A DNA stretch of 64,000 bases from Planctomycetaceae bacterium (GCA_018699955.1 JABISG010000147.1:240024-304023), one strand, 5' to 3'; positions 8,503-17,986 are shown, counted from the first letter of the stretch. The notes: a model not told the origin generated them from the letters alone. A program made the numbers and translations.

Positions 8503-10164
8503 ATGAGGCCGCGAATTGCATGGTCTGCCTGTTGGGCGGTCGTGGCGTTGCTGGTTCCCGGTTTGGTGGTGGGTGCCGATGACGTGCCGTTGCATCAGCA
8601 GATCGATTCGCACATCGTCGCCAAGACGCCGGAGTTCGAGAAGATCGCTGCACCATTGGCGGCTGATGACGAATTTCTGCGGCGGGTTTCACTCGATCTC
8701 ACCGGTACCATTCCCACACGCGAGCAGGCACTGCAATTCCTCGAAGATACCGACCCCGGCAAGCGGCAAAAACTGATCGAACAACTGCTTGCCAGTCCCG
8801 AATACGCGCGGCACATGCAGCAGACGTTCGATGTGATTCTGATGCGTCGTCTGCCTGCCAAAAACGTCTCGGCGGCCGAATGGCAAACTTTTCTGCAAAA
8901 GTCGTTCGCCGAGAACAAACCGTGGAATCAACTGGTCGCTGAGATTCTCAGTGCCGACGGCACCGATCCCAAAAATCGCGGACCGGCCCGCTTTTATCTC
9001 GACCGCAACGGCGAAACCAATTCCATCACCCAGGACATCGCCCGGGTGTTTCTCGGCCGCAATCTCGAATGCGCCCAATGCCACGATCACCCCGAAGTCG
9101 ACGACTACCTGCAATCGCACTACTACGGAATCTCCGCCTTTCTGGTTCGTAGTTACAACTTCAAAGATCCCAAGCTGAAGAAAGTCGTGTTCGCCGAGAA
9201 GGCCGACGGCGAAGTCAAATTCAAATCGGTGTTTGCCGACTCCAAGAAAGACAGCACGACTCCGCCCCGTGTGATCGACGGCCAACCGATTCCCGATCCG
9301 GCGATGAAGAAAGAGGAACTGTACATCGTTAAGCCGGCGAAGAATGTTCGTCCGGTCCCCAAGTACAGCCGTCGTGGTTTGATTGACGAGGCAATCGGCT
9401 CGGCTGAGAACCGCCGCTTCGCACGCACCGCGGTGAACCGCTTCTGGGCAATGTTTATGGGCCGCGGTTTGGTGCATCCGATCGATTTTGACCACAGCAA
9501 AAACCCCCCGTCGCACCCGGAACTGCTGGATCATCTGACCGACGAATTCATCGCGCACAAATTCGACGTGCGGTGGTTGTTGGGTGAGTTGACACTGTCG
9601 AACACCTACCAGCGATCAAGCCGCCGCGAACCGGCGGCAATTGCAGCGGCTGTCGAAGTCCCGGAAGCGGCCTTCGCGCAGGCGATTATGAAACCGCTTT
9701 TGCCAACGCAACTGGCGGCAGCCATTCTTCAGGCGACCGGCGAGGCCGACGTTCAAAGGAAGTCGCTCGGTAAGAAACTAACCGAAGCAGCACTGCATCA
9801 GCGGCTGACCGGTTTGAGCAACATCATCGTAAAACTGTTTGCCGATCCCGCCGGCGAGTTGCCCCGCGATTTTGATTCTCGCGTCAATCAGGTTTTGTTT
9901 CTCTCCAACGATCCCAGGTCCACAGGTCTCGTTAATCAAAAAGCAGGAAATCTCGTTGATCGGGCGGCAAAGTTGCCGACCGACAATCCGGCCGCAATCG
10001 CAGATGAGTTGTTCCTCAGTGCCTTCTCACGGCGGCCAACAGAGGAAGAGACAAAAGAAGTGGAACAATATCTGACGGGTCTGACTGACAAGAAACGAAT
10101 CGAAGCATTGCAGGAACTCACATGGGCGTTCATCACGTCCGCCGAATTCCGCTTCAACCACTGA
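8503..10164 (+). CDS. DUF1549/DUF1553 planctomycete exported protein
   Basis: Encodes 553 residues from the ATG at 8503, with AAGGA about 9 bases upstream; an ATG at 8482 in frame is also possible. A signal peptide spans about residues 1-25. The DUF1549 part has LRRVSLDLTGTIPT and a haem-like CAQCHDHP at residues 190-197; DUF1553 follows with NRFWAMFMGRGLVHPIDF and HPELLDHLTDEF. These planctomycete proteins are usually found next to DUF1501 proteins, as here, and are thought to act in the periplasm or cell surface on polysaccharide or in electron transfer; the function is unproven. It heads a four-gene run on the plus strand (8503-14940). Confidence 0.9.
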   Translation: MRPRIAWSACWAVVALLVPGLVVGADDVPLHQQIDSHIVAKTPEFEKIAAPLAADDEFLRRVSLDLTGTIPTREQALQFLEDTDPGKRQKLIEQLLASPEYARHMQQTFDVILMRRLPAKNVSAAEWQTFLQKSFAENKPWNQLVAEILSADGTDPKNRGPARFYLDRNGETNSITQDIARVFLGRNLECAQCHDHPEVDDYLQSHYYGISAFLVRSYNFKDPKLKKVVFAEKADGEVKFKSVFADSKKDSTTPPRVIDGQPIPDPAMKKEELYIVKPAKNVRPVPKYSRRGLIDEAIGSAENRRFARTAVNRFWAMFMGRGLVHPIDFDHSKNPPSHPELLDHLTDEFIAHKFDVRWLLGELTLSNTYQRSSRREPAAIAAAVEVPEAAFAQAIMKPLLPTQLAAAILQATGEADVQRKSLGKKLTEAALHQRLTGLSNIIVKLFADPAGELPRDFDSRVNQVLFLSNDPRSTGLVNQKAGNLVDRAAKLPTDNPAAIADELFLSAFSRRPTEEETKEVEQYLTGLTDKKRIEALQELTWAFITSAEFRFNH

Positions 10165-10166
10165 CT

Positions 10167-10193
10167 GGCGAGCGGGGGGTGTAAACCCCCTGG
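10167..10193. repeat. Hairpin repeat family C, copy 1
   Basis: GGCGAGCGGGGG-loop-CCCCCTGG, a strong hairpin just after the DUF1549 stop. An inverted relative is at 50248-50274. It could damp read-through into the next gene, but has no T-run. Confidence 0.7.
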
Positions 10194-10241
10194 TAACGTC
10201 GAAGTTCAACAGGCAGCAGAATCACATACGGAGATCAAACC

Positions 10242-11513
10242 ATGAAACGCCAATCCGCTTGCAATTCAGCAGAACACGTCTCCCGCCGCTCGTTTCTCCA
10301 GGGAGCCGGCGGAGCACTCGGCACGCTTGGATTCGGCGGCATGGTTCACGCGCAAGCCGCGAAGGAACTCGAACGCAAACAAAAGCAGGTCGTCGTCTTC
10401 TGGTTGTCGGGCGGCGTCAGCCAGTTGGAAACTTGGGATCCGAAACCCAATACCGACAACGGTGGCCCGTTCAACACCATCGAAACGTCGGCACCGGGCG
10501 TCCACATTTGCGAGTTGCTGCCGCACACCGCCAAGCAAATGCATCATCTGGCGTTGGTCCGCGGCGTGAACACGAAGGAAAACAACCACGGCAAGGGCGC
10601 CTACATCATGCAGACCGGACATCGGCAAACGCCGGGGTTCGATTTTCCCTACCTCGGTTCGGCCTTCTCATCGCTGCTGAGTCCTCCAGATAGTCCGCTG
10701 CCCGGATACATTTGTGTGGGTCGGGGCGGAGGTGCAAAGGAAGCATCGTTTCTCGGTCCTCGACATGTGCCGTTGACATTGGCCGAAGGCAAGCCGCCGT
10801 CGAATCTCAACCGGCATGCTTCGCTCTCCGCAGAAGGTGATCTTCGCCGTCGTCGGATTCGCAAAAGCCTCAGCGACCGTTTTGCTCGCGGTCGTCGGCA
10901 GGCCGAAACCGAAGTCTACAATTCGTCGTTCGATCAGGCGGCCAATCTGATGGGCCGCAAAGACATCTTCGACTTCAGCACTTTCAGCGACGCGGAAGTT
11001 GCCAAGTATGGCAAGCACCCATTCGGCCGACAATGTCTGATGGCGCGAAAACTCGTGGAAAGCGGCGTGACGTTTACCAAGGTGACGCATTCCAACTACG
11101 ATTCGCATTCGGAAAATTTCAACTTCCACATCGAGCAACTCGGCGAATTCGACAAGCCGTTCGCCACGTTCGTTTCCGACATCTACGACCGCGGATTGCT
11201 CGAACACACGTTGATTATTGTGATGTGCGAATTCGGCCGCACGCCGCGAATCAATCAGCGGCTCGGCCGCGATCATTGGGGAACCGCCTGGTCGGTCGCG
11301 CTTGGTGGCGCCGGTGTGCAGGGTGGTGCTGTCTCCGGCAAAACAAACGCCAACGGCACGAAGGTCATCGACCGAGAAGTCAATGGCGGCCACCTGTTCC
11401 ACACATATTACCGAGCGGTCGGTCTCGATCCGACCGAACCGTTTTACTTCCGCGATCGCCCCTTTGCAAAAGCCACCGACGACACCGAACCAATCAAGGA
11501 AATCCTTGCTTGA
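10242..11513 (+). CDS. DUF1501 protein with Tat signal
   Basis: Encodes 423 residues. The N-terminus has a twin-arginine signal: SRRSFLQGAGG followed by a Gly/Ala/Leu stretch, so it should be exported folded. The body shows the alkaline-phosphatase/sulfatase-like fold signs of DUF1501: VVVFWLSGGVSQLETWDPKP near the start, VTHSNYDSHSENFN in the middle and CEFGRTPRINQRLGRDHW near the end, with His and Asp residues placed to bind metal. No experimental function is known for the family. It lies 77 bp downstream of the DUF1549 gene, a linkage seen across planctomycetes. Confidence 0.9.
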   Translation: MKRQSACNSAEHVSRRSFLQGAGGALGTLGFGGMVHAQAAKELERKQKQVVVFWLSGGVSQLETWDPKPNTDNGGPFNTIETSAPGVHICELLPHTAKQMHHLALVRGVNTKENNHGKGAYIMQTGHRQTPGFDFPYLGSAFSSLLSPPDSPLPGYICVGRGGGAKEASFLGPRHVPLTLAEGKPPSNLNRHASLSAEGDLRRRRIRKSLSDRFARGRRQAETEVYNSSFDQAANLMGRKDIFDFSTFSDAEVAKYGKHPFGRQCLMARKLVESGVTFTKVTHSNYDSHSENFNFHIEQLGEFDKPFATFVSDIYDRGLLEHTLIIVMCEFGRTPRINQRLGRDHWGTAWSVALGGAGVQGGAVSGKTNANGTKVIDREVNGGHLFHTYYRAVGLDPTEPFYFRDRPFAKATDDTEPIKEILA

Positions 11514-11541
11514 CGTCTGTCAGATTGTCCACGTGGCCAAC

Positions 11542-11570
11542 AAAGCCCACGGGCCGCTGCCCGTGGGGTC
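11542..11570. repeat. Hairpin repeat family A, copy 2
   Basis: AAAGCCCACGGGC, loop CGCT, GCCCGTGGGG: 10-bp arms. Lies between the DUF1501 stop and the WD40 protein start. Confidence 0.85.
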
Positions 11571-11598
11571 GAAACGCATTTCGGTCAACGAGCCAACT

Positions 11599-13467
11599 AT
11601 GATCAATCGCAACACGCTGTCAATGGCGGCCATCTGCACCGCAATCTTCGCAAGCGCGACTGCCGCTGCCGATCCGCCGTCAAAGCCGGTATTGGCCAAA
11701 AAAGCTGTCGTCGCGCCAATGCCGCGCACTGCCGCCAATCCCGCAGCGGTGAAATCGTCGGCCGACTCGGCTGCGGCATTGTTTGCTCGTCGTGATCTCG
11801 TGCGGCTAAGTGAATTGGCCGACACGTTGTTAGGCAAAGTCGATATTGCGTCGAAGCAGACGGCTTCCGCCAAACAGAAACTCGAACAGGCCAAGGCGGT
11901 ACAGGCCGCTGCCGCAAAAGCGATCGCCGATACCAACGCCGCTCTGAAGCAGGCAATGGCTAAGAAGACGGCGGCCGATAAAGCGCTCGCCACTGTAAAA
12001 CAAGCGCTCGATGTCGCAAATCAGAAAGCCACCGAGACAGCCAAACAGGCCAAGGATGCCGCCGGCAATGAGGCGAAGACCCCATCCACGCCAGATGCCG
12101 AGGCTCAGAAGAAACAAGCCCAGGAAGTCAAACAGCAGGCCGATGCCGACAACGCCGCTGCACAGAAGGCCGTCGCCGCTGCCAAACAGCAATTCGAGAC
12201 ATCAACTGCCGCTGCAAAAGCAGCCGCGCAGCAAGTCACAGAAACGACTGCCCGGACGAAGAAAGCAACGGCCGGTAAGACGGCGGCCGACAAACAGGTC
12301 GCCGTAGCCACAGCAGCATTGAAGCCGTTAACCGCTGCGGAAGCCGCTGCTGACGTGGCGGCCAAGCCCGTCGTGCGCAAGTTTATTGCGACGGTAGAAC
12401 GGTTGACTCTCTACGAGAAGGCGGTCCCTAAAGCCGATCCAAAACTGGTGCGGCTTGTCGAAACCTACAAACACACCCGCCCGGTTCTCTCCTGCCGCAT
12501 CAGCCTCGACGGTGAGAACCTGTTTTTCGGAGCGCAGGATAATCAACTGCATCGCGCGGATCTGGTGACCGGAGCCACCGCCGAATTGGCAGGACACCGC
12601 AGTTGGATTCGACGCTTCGCTTTTCATCCCGATGGCCGCCGCCTGTTAACCGGCGCGTATGAAGGCCAGTTGATCTGGTGGAACGCGGGTGATGAGAAAC
12701 CGACACCGCTGAAGAATGTTGACGCGCACAAAGGATTCGTCCGGGCCGTTGCCGTCAGTCCCGATGGGCGTTTTGTTGCAACCGGCGGCAACGACAACAT
12801 GGTTCGCATCTGGTCGTCCGACGATGGGAAACTGGTGGCCGAACTGTCCGGCCACGCCCGACACGTTTACAACGTGGCCTTTCATCCCAACGGCACGCAC
12901 CTCGTTTCCGGAGATTTGATGGGTGTGCTGAAACAATGGGAAGTCGGAACGTGGAAGCACGTCCGTGATTTCGATTGCAGTGTGCTGACCAAGTATGACA
13001 AGACGTTCAAGGCCGATTGCGGCGGCATTCGCGGTCTGGACTTCAGCCCCGGTGGTGAGTCGCTGGTTGTTTCCGGAATCAGTGGCGTTACCAACGCCTT
13101 TGCCGGCGTGGGAATTCCAACCGCCGTTCTATTCGACTGGAAAACCGGCAAGCGGCTGAATGTCTTTAAGCCGGCCAAGAATTTCCGCGGTGCCTGTTGG
13201 GGCGTGCGGTTTCATCCGTCGGGCGATTTTATCATTGGTGCCGGTGGCGGTTCCGGCGGCGCTATGTGGTTCTGGAAGCCGGGACAGGATAAATCGTTCT
13301 TCGATTTTAAACTTCCCAACGTCGCCTACGACGTCGCGCTGCATCCCGATGGCTTACGGGTCGCCGCCGCGTTCTATGACAAGACCGTCCGCATTTACAA
13401 TCTCGGACCAAAAACTGAATCAGAACAACAAGCAGCCGCAGCCGCAGCCAAGAAAAAGAAGAAGTAG
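11599..13467 (+). CDS. Exported WD40 protein with a long Ala/Lys-rich coiled coil
   Basis: Encodes 622 residues from the ATG at 11599, which opens a signal peptide (ending TAAAD, about residue 24). An earlier in-frame ATG would overlap the DUF1501 gene and hide this leader. Residues about 70-280 are an Ala/Lys/Gln heptad-rich segment (KQAMAKKTAADKA, TKKATAGKTAADK), a coiled coil. Residues about 300-605 hold at least five WD40-type blades (ISLDGENLFFGAQDN, FHPDGRRLLTGAYEG, VSPDGRFVATGGNDN, FHPNGTHLVSGD). The protein ends in poly-Lys. It is probably a periplasmic scaffold working with the DUF1549/DUF1501 proteins that flank it. Confidence 0.85.
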   Translation: MINRNTLSMAAICTAIFASATAAADPPSKPVLAKKAVVAPMPRTAANPAAVKSSADSAAALFARRDLVRLSELADTLLGKVDIASKQTASAKQKLEQAKAVQAAAAKAIADTNAALKQAMAKKTAADKALATVKQALDVANQKATETAKQAKDAAGNEAKTPSTPDAEAQKKQAQEVKQQADADNAAAQKAVAAAKQQFETSTAAAKAAAQQVTETTARTKKATAGKTAADKQVAVATAALKPLTAAEAAADVAAKPVVRKFIATVERLTLYEKAVPKADPKLVRLVETYKHTRPVLSCRISLDGENLFFGAQDNQLHRADLVTGATAELAGHRSWIRRFAFHPDGRRLLTGAYEGQLIWWNAGDEKPTPLKNVDAHKGFVRAVAVSPDGRFVATGGNDNMVRIWSSDDGKLVAELSGHARHVYNVAFHPNGTHLVSGDLMGVLKQWEVGTWKHVRDFDCSVLTKYDKTFKADCGGIRGLDFSPGGESLVVSGISGVTNAFAGVGIPTAVLFDWKTGKRLNVFKPAKNFRGACWGVRFHPSGDFIIGAGGGSGGAMWFWKPGQDKSFFDFKLPNVAYDVALHPDGLRVAAAFYDKTVRIYNLGPKTESEQQAAAAAAKKKKK

Positions 13468-13489
13468 GTTGCTTCAAAACAAAACCGAA

Positions 13490-13515
13490 CACCGCCTGCG
13501 GTTTAGCGAACCCCC
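13490..13515 (+). repeat. Repeat family D, copy 1, abutting a start codon
   Basis: CACCGCCTGCGGTTTAGCG plus AACCCCC; the next base starts the ATG of the second DUF1501 gene. The repeat therefore occupies the position where its ribosome site would be. Relatives are at 15301-15325 and 55300-55325. Confidence 0.75.
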
Positions 13516-14940
13516 ATGACGCATAAAAACAATAACGCAATCTGTCCCGGCCCCATCAATCGCCGCAGTTGGCTGAAAATTGGCGGCCTGAGTCTCGGTG
13601 CGCTGGCGAGTGGACTGCCGCCTAACCTCGCGCAGCTGCTCGCTGCCGAAGAACAGGGCGGGGCGGCGAACGACGACTTCTCCGTCATCCTCTTCTGGGC
13701 CAACGGCGGCCCGAGTCACATCGACCTGTTCGATTTGAAGCCCGAAGCGCCGGCCGAGTACCGTGGGCCGTTTCGTCCCATCCAGACGACGGTGCCGGGC
13801 ATGGAAATTACCGAACTGTTGCCGCAAATCTCGCAGCTAGGTGAGAAGTTCACACTGCTGCGCAGTCTGCATCACGAGCGGGCCGAGCATTCCGGTGGAT
13901 CGCATCGTTTTCTCAGCGGTTATCCCTCCATCGCGGCCAACCTCAAGCGCAGCGAGTACCCGACGATTGGTTCGATTGTCGCAAAGCAGCTCGGCGCATC
14001 CGCCGGTGGCGTTCCGTTGTTCATGGGCAACACGCCGCTGTACGGTGGCGGGCCGGCATATCTCGGCCCGGCTTTTGAAGCCTACATGCCCAATCCCAAC
14101 CCAAGTTCGGCCAGCGGTGCCAACACCTACAATCCAAAGGCGATCTACAAACTTCCCGGCACTGGCGATAATCTCACAATCACTCCAGAGGGGATCGTCT
14201 CGCTGAACCGCAGGCAGGGTCTGCTCAAAACGCTCGATTTGCTGCCCGGTTCCATCGACTCATCGGGAATGATGTCGGCGATGGATTCGTTCCAGCAGCG
14301 GGCCGTCGCCATGCTCTCCAGCACCCGCACACGCGATGCATTTGACCTCGATTTGGAAGGCGAAACCACCCGGCGGCGTTATGGCGATACGCATTGGGGC
14401 AAGAGTTTGCTCACCTGCCGTCGTCTGGTGGAAGCAGGTGTGCGGTTCGTGCAGTGTCAGGCCACGTTCCGACTGAAGAAGGAAACAGGCCGCACCAGCA
14501 ACTGGGACGACCACTCGGTCAACTCCCACATCTTCAACGCCTACCGCGAAAAATTGCCATCGTTCGATCAATCGGTCTCGGCATTGGTCGAAGATATTTA
14601 CGCACGCGGACTCAACAAACGCGTGCTGTTCATCTTTTGTGGTGAGTTCGGTCGCACGCCGCGCATCCGTAATCAGGATGTCAGCAATCGTCCGGGCCGC
14701 GACCACTGGCCGCGGGCGATGAGCATCTTTCTGGCCGGCGGCGGATTGAAAATGGGGCAGGTCATCGGCGCGACTAACTCGAAGGCGGAAGAACCAGTCG
14801 AGCGGATTATGGACAGCAATTGTTTGCTCGCGACGCTGTATCACCGTTTCGGCATCGACACTCACCACGCCTTCCACAACCGCGCAGGACGCCCCGTTCC
14901 CATTCTCAGCAGCGGCGAACCGATCCCGGAACTGCTCTAA
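13516..14940 (+). CDS. DUF1501 protein, second copy, with Tat signal
   Basis: Encodes 474 residues. A twin-arginine-like leader (NRRSWLKIGGLSLGALASG) opens the protein. DUF1501 marks: VILFWANGGPSHIDLFDLKP, LRSLHHERAEHSGGSHR, NWDDHSVNSHIF and FCGEFGRTPRIRN with GRDHWPRAMS. It differs from the first DUF1501 gene at 10242 in having the fuller 470-480-residue form. There is no purine-rich ribosome site before the ATG; the 25 bases there are repeat family D. The last 4 bases overlap the stop of the convergent Cys-cluster gene. It closes the DUF1549-DUF1501-WD40-DUF1501 run. Confidence 0.9.
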   Translation: MTHKNNNAICPGPINRRSWLKIGGLSLGALASGLPPNLAQLLAAEEQGGAANDDFSVILFWANGGPSHIDLFDLKPEAPAEYRGPFRPIQTTVPGMEITELLPQISQLGEKFTLLRSLHHERAEHSGGSHRFLSGYPSIAANLKRSEYPTIGSIVAKQLGASAGGVPLFMGNTPLYGGGPAYLGPAFEAYMPNPNPSSASGANTYNPKAIYKLPGTGDNLTITPEGIVSLNRRQGLLKTLDLLPGSIDSSGMMSAMDSFQQRAVAMLSSTRTRDAFDLDLEGETTRRRYGDTHWGKSLLTCRRLVEAGVRFVQCQATFRLKKETGRTSNWDDHSVNSHIFNAYREKLPSFDQSVSALVEDIYARGLNKRVLFIFCGEFGRTPRIRNQDVSNRPGRDHWPRAMSIFLAGGGLKMGQVIGATNSKAEEPVERIMDSNCLLATLYHRFGIDTHHAFHNRAGRPVPILSSGEPIPELL

Positions 14941-15284
14941 TCAGCGCGGGAATCCCGTTCAATTTCCCGCCGTTCAAGGCAAGCTCTCCCGCCCAGCTCG
15001 TAATCGCGGCAAACCTGCGGTCGCCATTCATAATGCCGACAGCACCGCCGCTCGGCGTCGTACCACAAGCAACTCTCCTGCGGCTCCTGCCCGCGAAACA
15101 GCCCGCCAAACGCCGCATCAATTTCCGCTGCCAACTCCGCCGGCAACCCCTCCGGCCGAAACGGATGCCCCGCCATCGTTTCGTGACTCGACGTGTACCA
15201 CAAAACCGGCGACCCGATTCCTTCGCAGCAAAGGCCGCAATCGTTGCACGATTCGGGCGATAGCACGTTCAAATCTACAACCAT
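14937..15284 (-). CDS. YkgJ-type cysteine-cluster protein
   Basis: Encodes 115 residues from the ATG at 15284; a TTG two codons upstream is possible but weaker. The cysteine pattern is that of the YkgJ / CxxCxxCC family: CNDCGLCCEG at about residues 14-23, then CLWYD, RRCCRHYEWRPQVCRDYE. Eight or so Cys suggest a bound Fe-S or Zn centre. Members are small cytosolic proteins of unknown role. It lies 29 bp downstream of the CehA-like gene on the same strand with repeat family D in the gap, and its stop overlaps the stop of the convergent DUF1501 gene. Confidence 0.85.
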   Translation of the reverse strand: MVVDLNVLSPESCNDCGLCCEGIGSPVLWYTSSHETMAGHPFRPEGLPAELAAEIDAAFGGLFRGQEPQESCLWYDAERRCCRHYEWRPQVCRDYELGGRACLERREIERDSRAD

Positions 15285-15300
15285 CGACAAAAATCCCAGC

Positions 15301-15325
15301 CACCGTTTGCGGTTTAGCGAACCCC
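15301..15325. repeat. Repeat family D, copy 2, overlapping a stop codon
   Basis: CACCGTTTGCGGTTTAGCG plus AACCCC. Read on the minus strand it contains the last codons (Gly-Val-Arg) and the TAA of the CehA-like gene at 15314. Confidence 0.75.
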
Positions 15326-16945
15326 ATCGGCGGCAATCTTCTCATAAACCCGCAGGGCCTGTCGATACTCTTCCAGCTCATCCGGCCGCAATGTGTCCTT
15401 GCTGCGAACAAGTTCTTCTTTCATTCGTCCAATCAGATATTCAATCGCTGCCCGGCGCGGATGCAGTGGTTTGTCTGGGACGTCGAAATGCACCGGGGCA
15501 GTGTGTGCGAAGCGTTCGCGGCCGTTCGGTCGCTGTTCGTAACAACGGACTGCCACCCACGAGGTTCCATCCAACGGCACTTTCACGTCGAACGTCGTGC
15601 GGTAGCCGCCGGCTTTGGTTTTGGCGCTTTGCGGTTTGACGGACTGGACCACTTCGCCGTTCTTCACAATTTCAAGTCGTGACAGTGGAAAACCACTCTC
15701 GGCCGTTCCCGTCACGCGACAAGTTTTGTTTTCCTTCGCCTTCTTCCCGCCGAAGTGATGTCCCGGCGGTTTGCCGTTGAAATGGGCGAACAACATCGGC
15801 CCTGTCGTCACAAAACTGCGGCCCGCGTTCAGCCCGCGCATCCAGTCTTCATAGTTGAACCCGTCTTCCAGTTGCACGTAAACGCGGCCGAATCCGAGTG
15901 GTACCGGATGCACGCCCGACGCCGTCCCCGCCGTCGGCCGCATGTGGAAACCACAATCGAGCAGCGTGTAATACGTCTGGAATCCAAAGTCGACCCACTC
16001 CCGTTCGCTGAAGCCGTTCTTCGGGTCGGCGAGTTTGAAGTCACGTGGTTTCGTGCCAGCCACAAACCCACGGAAGTGAAAGTTCGTCCGCCAGACGTGG
16101 TTGTTCGAAAGTTCAAACAGGTCAACGTTCATCACCGGCACCAGCATCATCGACCACGGCCAGGAGTGCTTATCCAGTTCGAGCAGGCCACCTTGTCGGC
16201 GGGCTTCGGCGGCAATCGGACCAACCGGTGGAGCACCCAGCTTGAACGGCTTTTTGTGATTGAGAATAAACACGGCTCCCAGCGTGTGCCGTTTGCCGTT
16301 GATGGTGAAAATTTCGTATTCGGTGTTCAACGGGTAGATGACGTGCGTCTTGTCAACTTCGATCAACCGCGCCGGCAATTTGTCGTCGCTGTTCTTATTT
16401 CCGCCGGTTGGCGGCGTGTAACCTTTCGTCACCCAATGCGTCAGCGGCAGCGCAACATTCAGGTCTTCAGCCGTCTGCGCGTTCGGCAACTCTGCCACCG
16501 ACCGATGCACGTGCGTGTCGCCCGAAAACCAGCCACGACTTGCCAAGTTGATCCATCGCCGTAACTTAATCGAAACATCCACCGGTTCATCGCCCATCTC
16601 TACCGTTCTGGTGACTGGCAGATATTCTTTGCCGCGTTCAATGGTGAGTCTGTATTTGCCCGGCGTGAGATCGGCCGTAAAGGGATGCGCGGAAACCGTT
16701 GTGTGAATCTCGATACTGTCGGTTCCTCGCTGCTTGTTGTACTCGACCGCCGACCCCTTGGGTGAAGTCGAGCGAACGTGCAACAAGCTGCCGTCGGCCG
16801 ATTGGAGATAAACGCGGACCGGCAGCACGCGTTGCGTGGCCGAGTCGGTCACCTTGACGGTCAACGCCGTCTCGGCCGATAACTCTCCGGCCGCAAAAAG
16901 CAGCGGCAAGGCAATTGTCATGATGAAGCAACAGAATCGGACCAT
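15314..16945 (-). CDS. CehA/McbA-like PHP-fold metallohydrolase, exported
   Basis: Encodes 543 residues. GGGAG precedes the ATG. A signal peptide covers about residues 1-24, followed by a beta-sandwich-like region (VKVTDSATQRVLPVRVYLQ) that resembles a carbohydrate-binding or Ig-like module. The PHP-type domain begins at about residue 140 with the metal motif WFSGDTHVHR and continues with LELDKHSWPW, NVDLFELSNNH and YTLLDCGFHMRPTAGTASG. CehA/McbA are carbaryl hydrolases, but this broad family mostly has unknown substrates, so no reaction is claimed. The leader implies a periplasmic or surface location. The stop codon lies within repeat family D. Confidence 0.8.
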   Translation of the reverse strand: MVRFCCFIMTIALPLLFAAGELSAETALTVKVTDSATQRVLPVRVYLQSADGSLLHVRSTSPKGSAVEYNKQRGTDSIEIHTTVSAHPFTADLTPGKYRLTIERGKEYLPVTRTVEMGDEPVDVSIKLRRWINLASRGWFSGDTHVHRSVAELPNAQTAEDLNVALPLTHWVTKGYTPPTGGNKNSDDKLPARLIEVDKTHVIYPLNTEYEIFTINGKRHTLGAVFILNHKKPFKLGAPPVGPIAAEARRQGGLLELDKHSWPWSMMLVPVMNVDLFELSNNHVWRTNFHFRGFVAGTKPRDFKLADPKNGFSEREWVDFGFQTYYTLLDCGFHMRPTAGTASGVHPVPLGFGRVYVQLEDGFNYEDWMRGLNAGRSFVTTGPMLFAHFNGKPPGHHFGGKKAKENKTCRVTGTAESGFPLSRLEIVKNGEVVQSVKPQSAKTKAGGYRTTFDVKVPLDGTSWVAVRCYEQRPNGRERFAHTAPVHFDVPDKPLHPRRAAIEYLIGRMKEELVRSKDTLRPDELEEYRQALRVYEKIAADGVR

Positions 16946-16985
16946 CGGTGGCTCCCGCTGTGTTTCTCGGCCGTGCGAAAAATAA

Positions 16986-17013
16986 ACCCGGCTTCAATCA
17001 CTTGAAGCCGGGT
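16986..17013 (-). terminator. Rho-independent terminator for the leucine-rich repeat gene
   Basis: ACCCGGCTTCAA and TTGAAGCCGGGT form a perfect 12-bp stem with a 4-base loop. On the minus strand it is followed by TTATTTTT. It sits 28 bp past the stop of the gene at 17042-17986. Confidence 0.85.
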
Positions 17014-17041
17014 CAAGAATATCGTCATCTCCAGGAATTCG

Positions 17042-17986
17042 CTACTTCTTCACCGTCCCACCGGCGGCGACGATTTTCGCTTGCGCATCTGCAAGCTGCT
17101 TCGCCGCGGCGGCCGATGCTTTTGTTGCTGCATCGGCCTTGGCCTTGGCTGCTGCTGCGGCCTTCGCAGCTGCATCGTATGCCTTCTTTGTTGCGTCAGC
17201 CTGTTTCTTGGCTGCCGCTGCCGCCGTCGCCGCTGCTGCTGCTTTCTTGGCTTCGGCGTCGGACGCCTTCTTGGCCGCTGCTGCTGCCGTTGCTGCGGCG
17301 GCCGACTTCTTCGTTTCAGCATCGGCTGCGGTCTTGCTGGCGGCCGCCTTCGGCTTCAACGCTTCGGCTTCTTTCGTCGCTGCGGCCAATGCAATCACTC
17401 GTGCCTCTTCCTTCTTCTTATCTGCCACGAGGTCGGGAATAATCTGCAAACCGGTCAGCGCTTTCTGAGTTTTTGCAACGCCGGCAATTGTCACTTTCGA
17501 CTGCCAGATATACAGCTTCTTCAGTTTCTTCAGCCCAACCAGTTGGTCCAGTCCGGCATCGGTGACTTGGGTCCCGTACAGATTCAGGTACTCGAGATTC
17601 GCCAGTCCTTTCAGGTGGACAAGCCCTGCATCGGTGATTGCCGTCTTCTCCAGATGCAATCGCGTCAGCGCCGACAGGTCTTTCAGTTGTGCGAGATCGG
17701 CATCGGTAATCGCCGTGCCACGCAGATTCAGCAGCGTCAGCGAGCCTTTCAGATCCTTCAGCGGCGCGAGGTGCGTTCCGGTGACTTTGCCGTCGGCCAG
17801 GTGATAGGCCACTTCCAGTCGCTTGTCGCTTTGGGCAACGTCGAGCACGTGGCCGCCCAATTGCCGAACGGCGGCGATAGCCTTTTCTTCGGCCGCGGTT
17901 CGCTTTTCTGCCTTGTCCTGGGCGTTGGCCTGCATCAGCCCGCCTAAAAACATTGGCAACATAGCCAGCACGATGAACTTACGCAT
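17042..17986 (-). CDS. Exported leucine-rich repeat protein with Ala/Lys coiled-coil tail
   Basis: Encodes 314 residues. GGAGGAATCAGG precedes the ATG. Signal peptide about residues 1-23 (ends ANAQ). Residues about 60-180 carry five leucine-rich repeats of the planctomycete type (LTLLNLRGTAITDADL, LTRLHLEKTAITDAGL, LEYLNLYGTQVTDAGL). Residues about 200-300 are almost only Ala, Lys, Asp and Thr in heptad-like order, with an internal duplication of the stretch AAAATAAAAAKK. This tail mirrors the Ala-rich coiled coil of the WD40 protein at 11599. The likely role is a periplasmic protein-binding scaffold. It has its own terminator and stands alone. Confidence 0.85.
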   Translation of the reverse strand: MRKFIVLAMLPMFLGGLMQANAQDKAEKRTAAEEKAIAAVRQLGGHVLDVAQSDKRLEVAYHLADGKVTGTHLAPLKDLKGSLTLLNLRGTAITDADLAQLKDLSALTRLHLEKTAITDAGLVHLKGLANLEYLNLYGTQVTDAGLDQLVGLKKLKKLYIWQSKVTIAGVAKTQKALTGLQIIPDLVADKKKEEARVIALAAATKEAEALKPKAAASKTAADAETKKSAAAATAAAAAKKASDAEAKKAAAAATAAAAAKKQADATKKAYDAAAKAAAAAKAKADAATKASAAAAKQLADAQAKIVAAGGTVKK

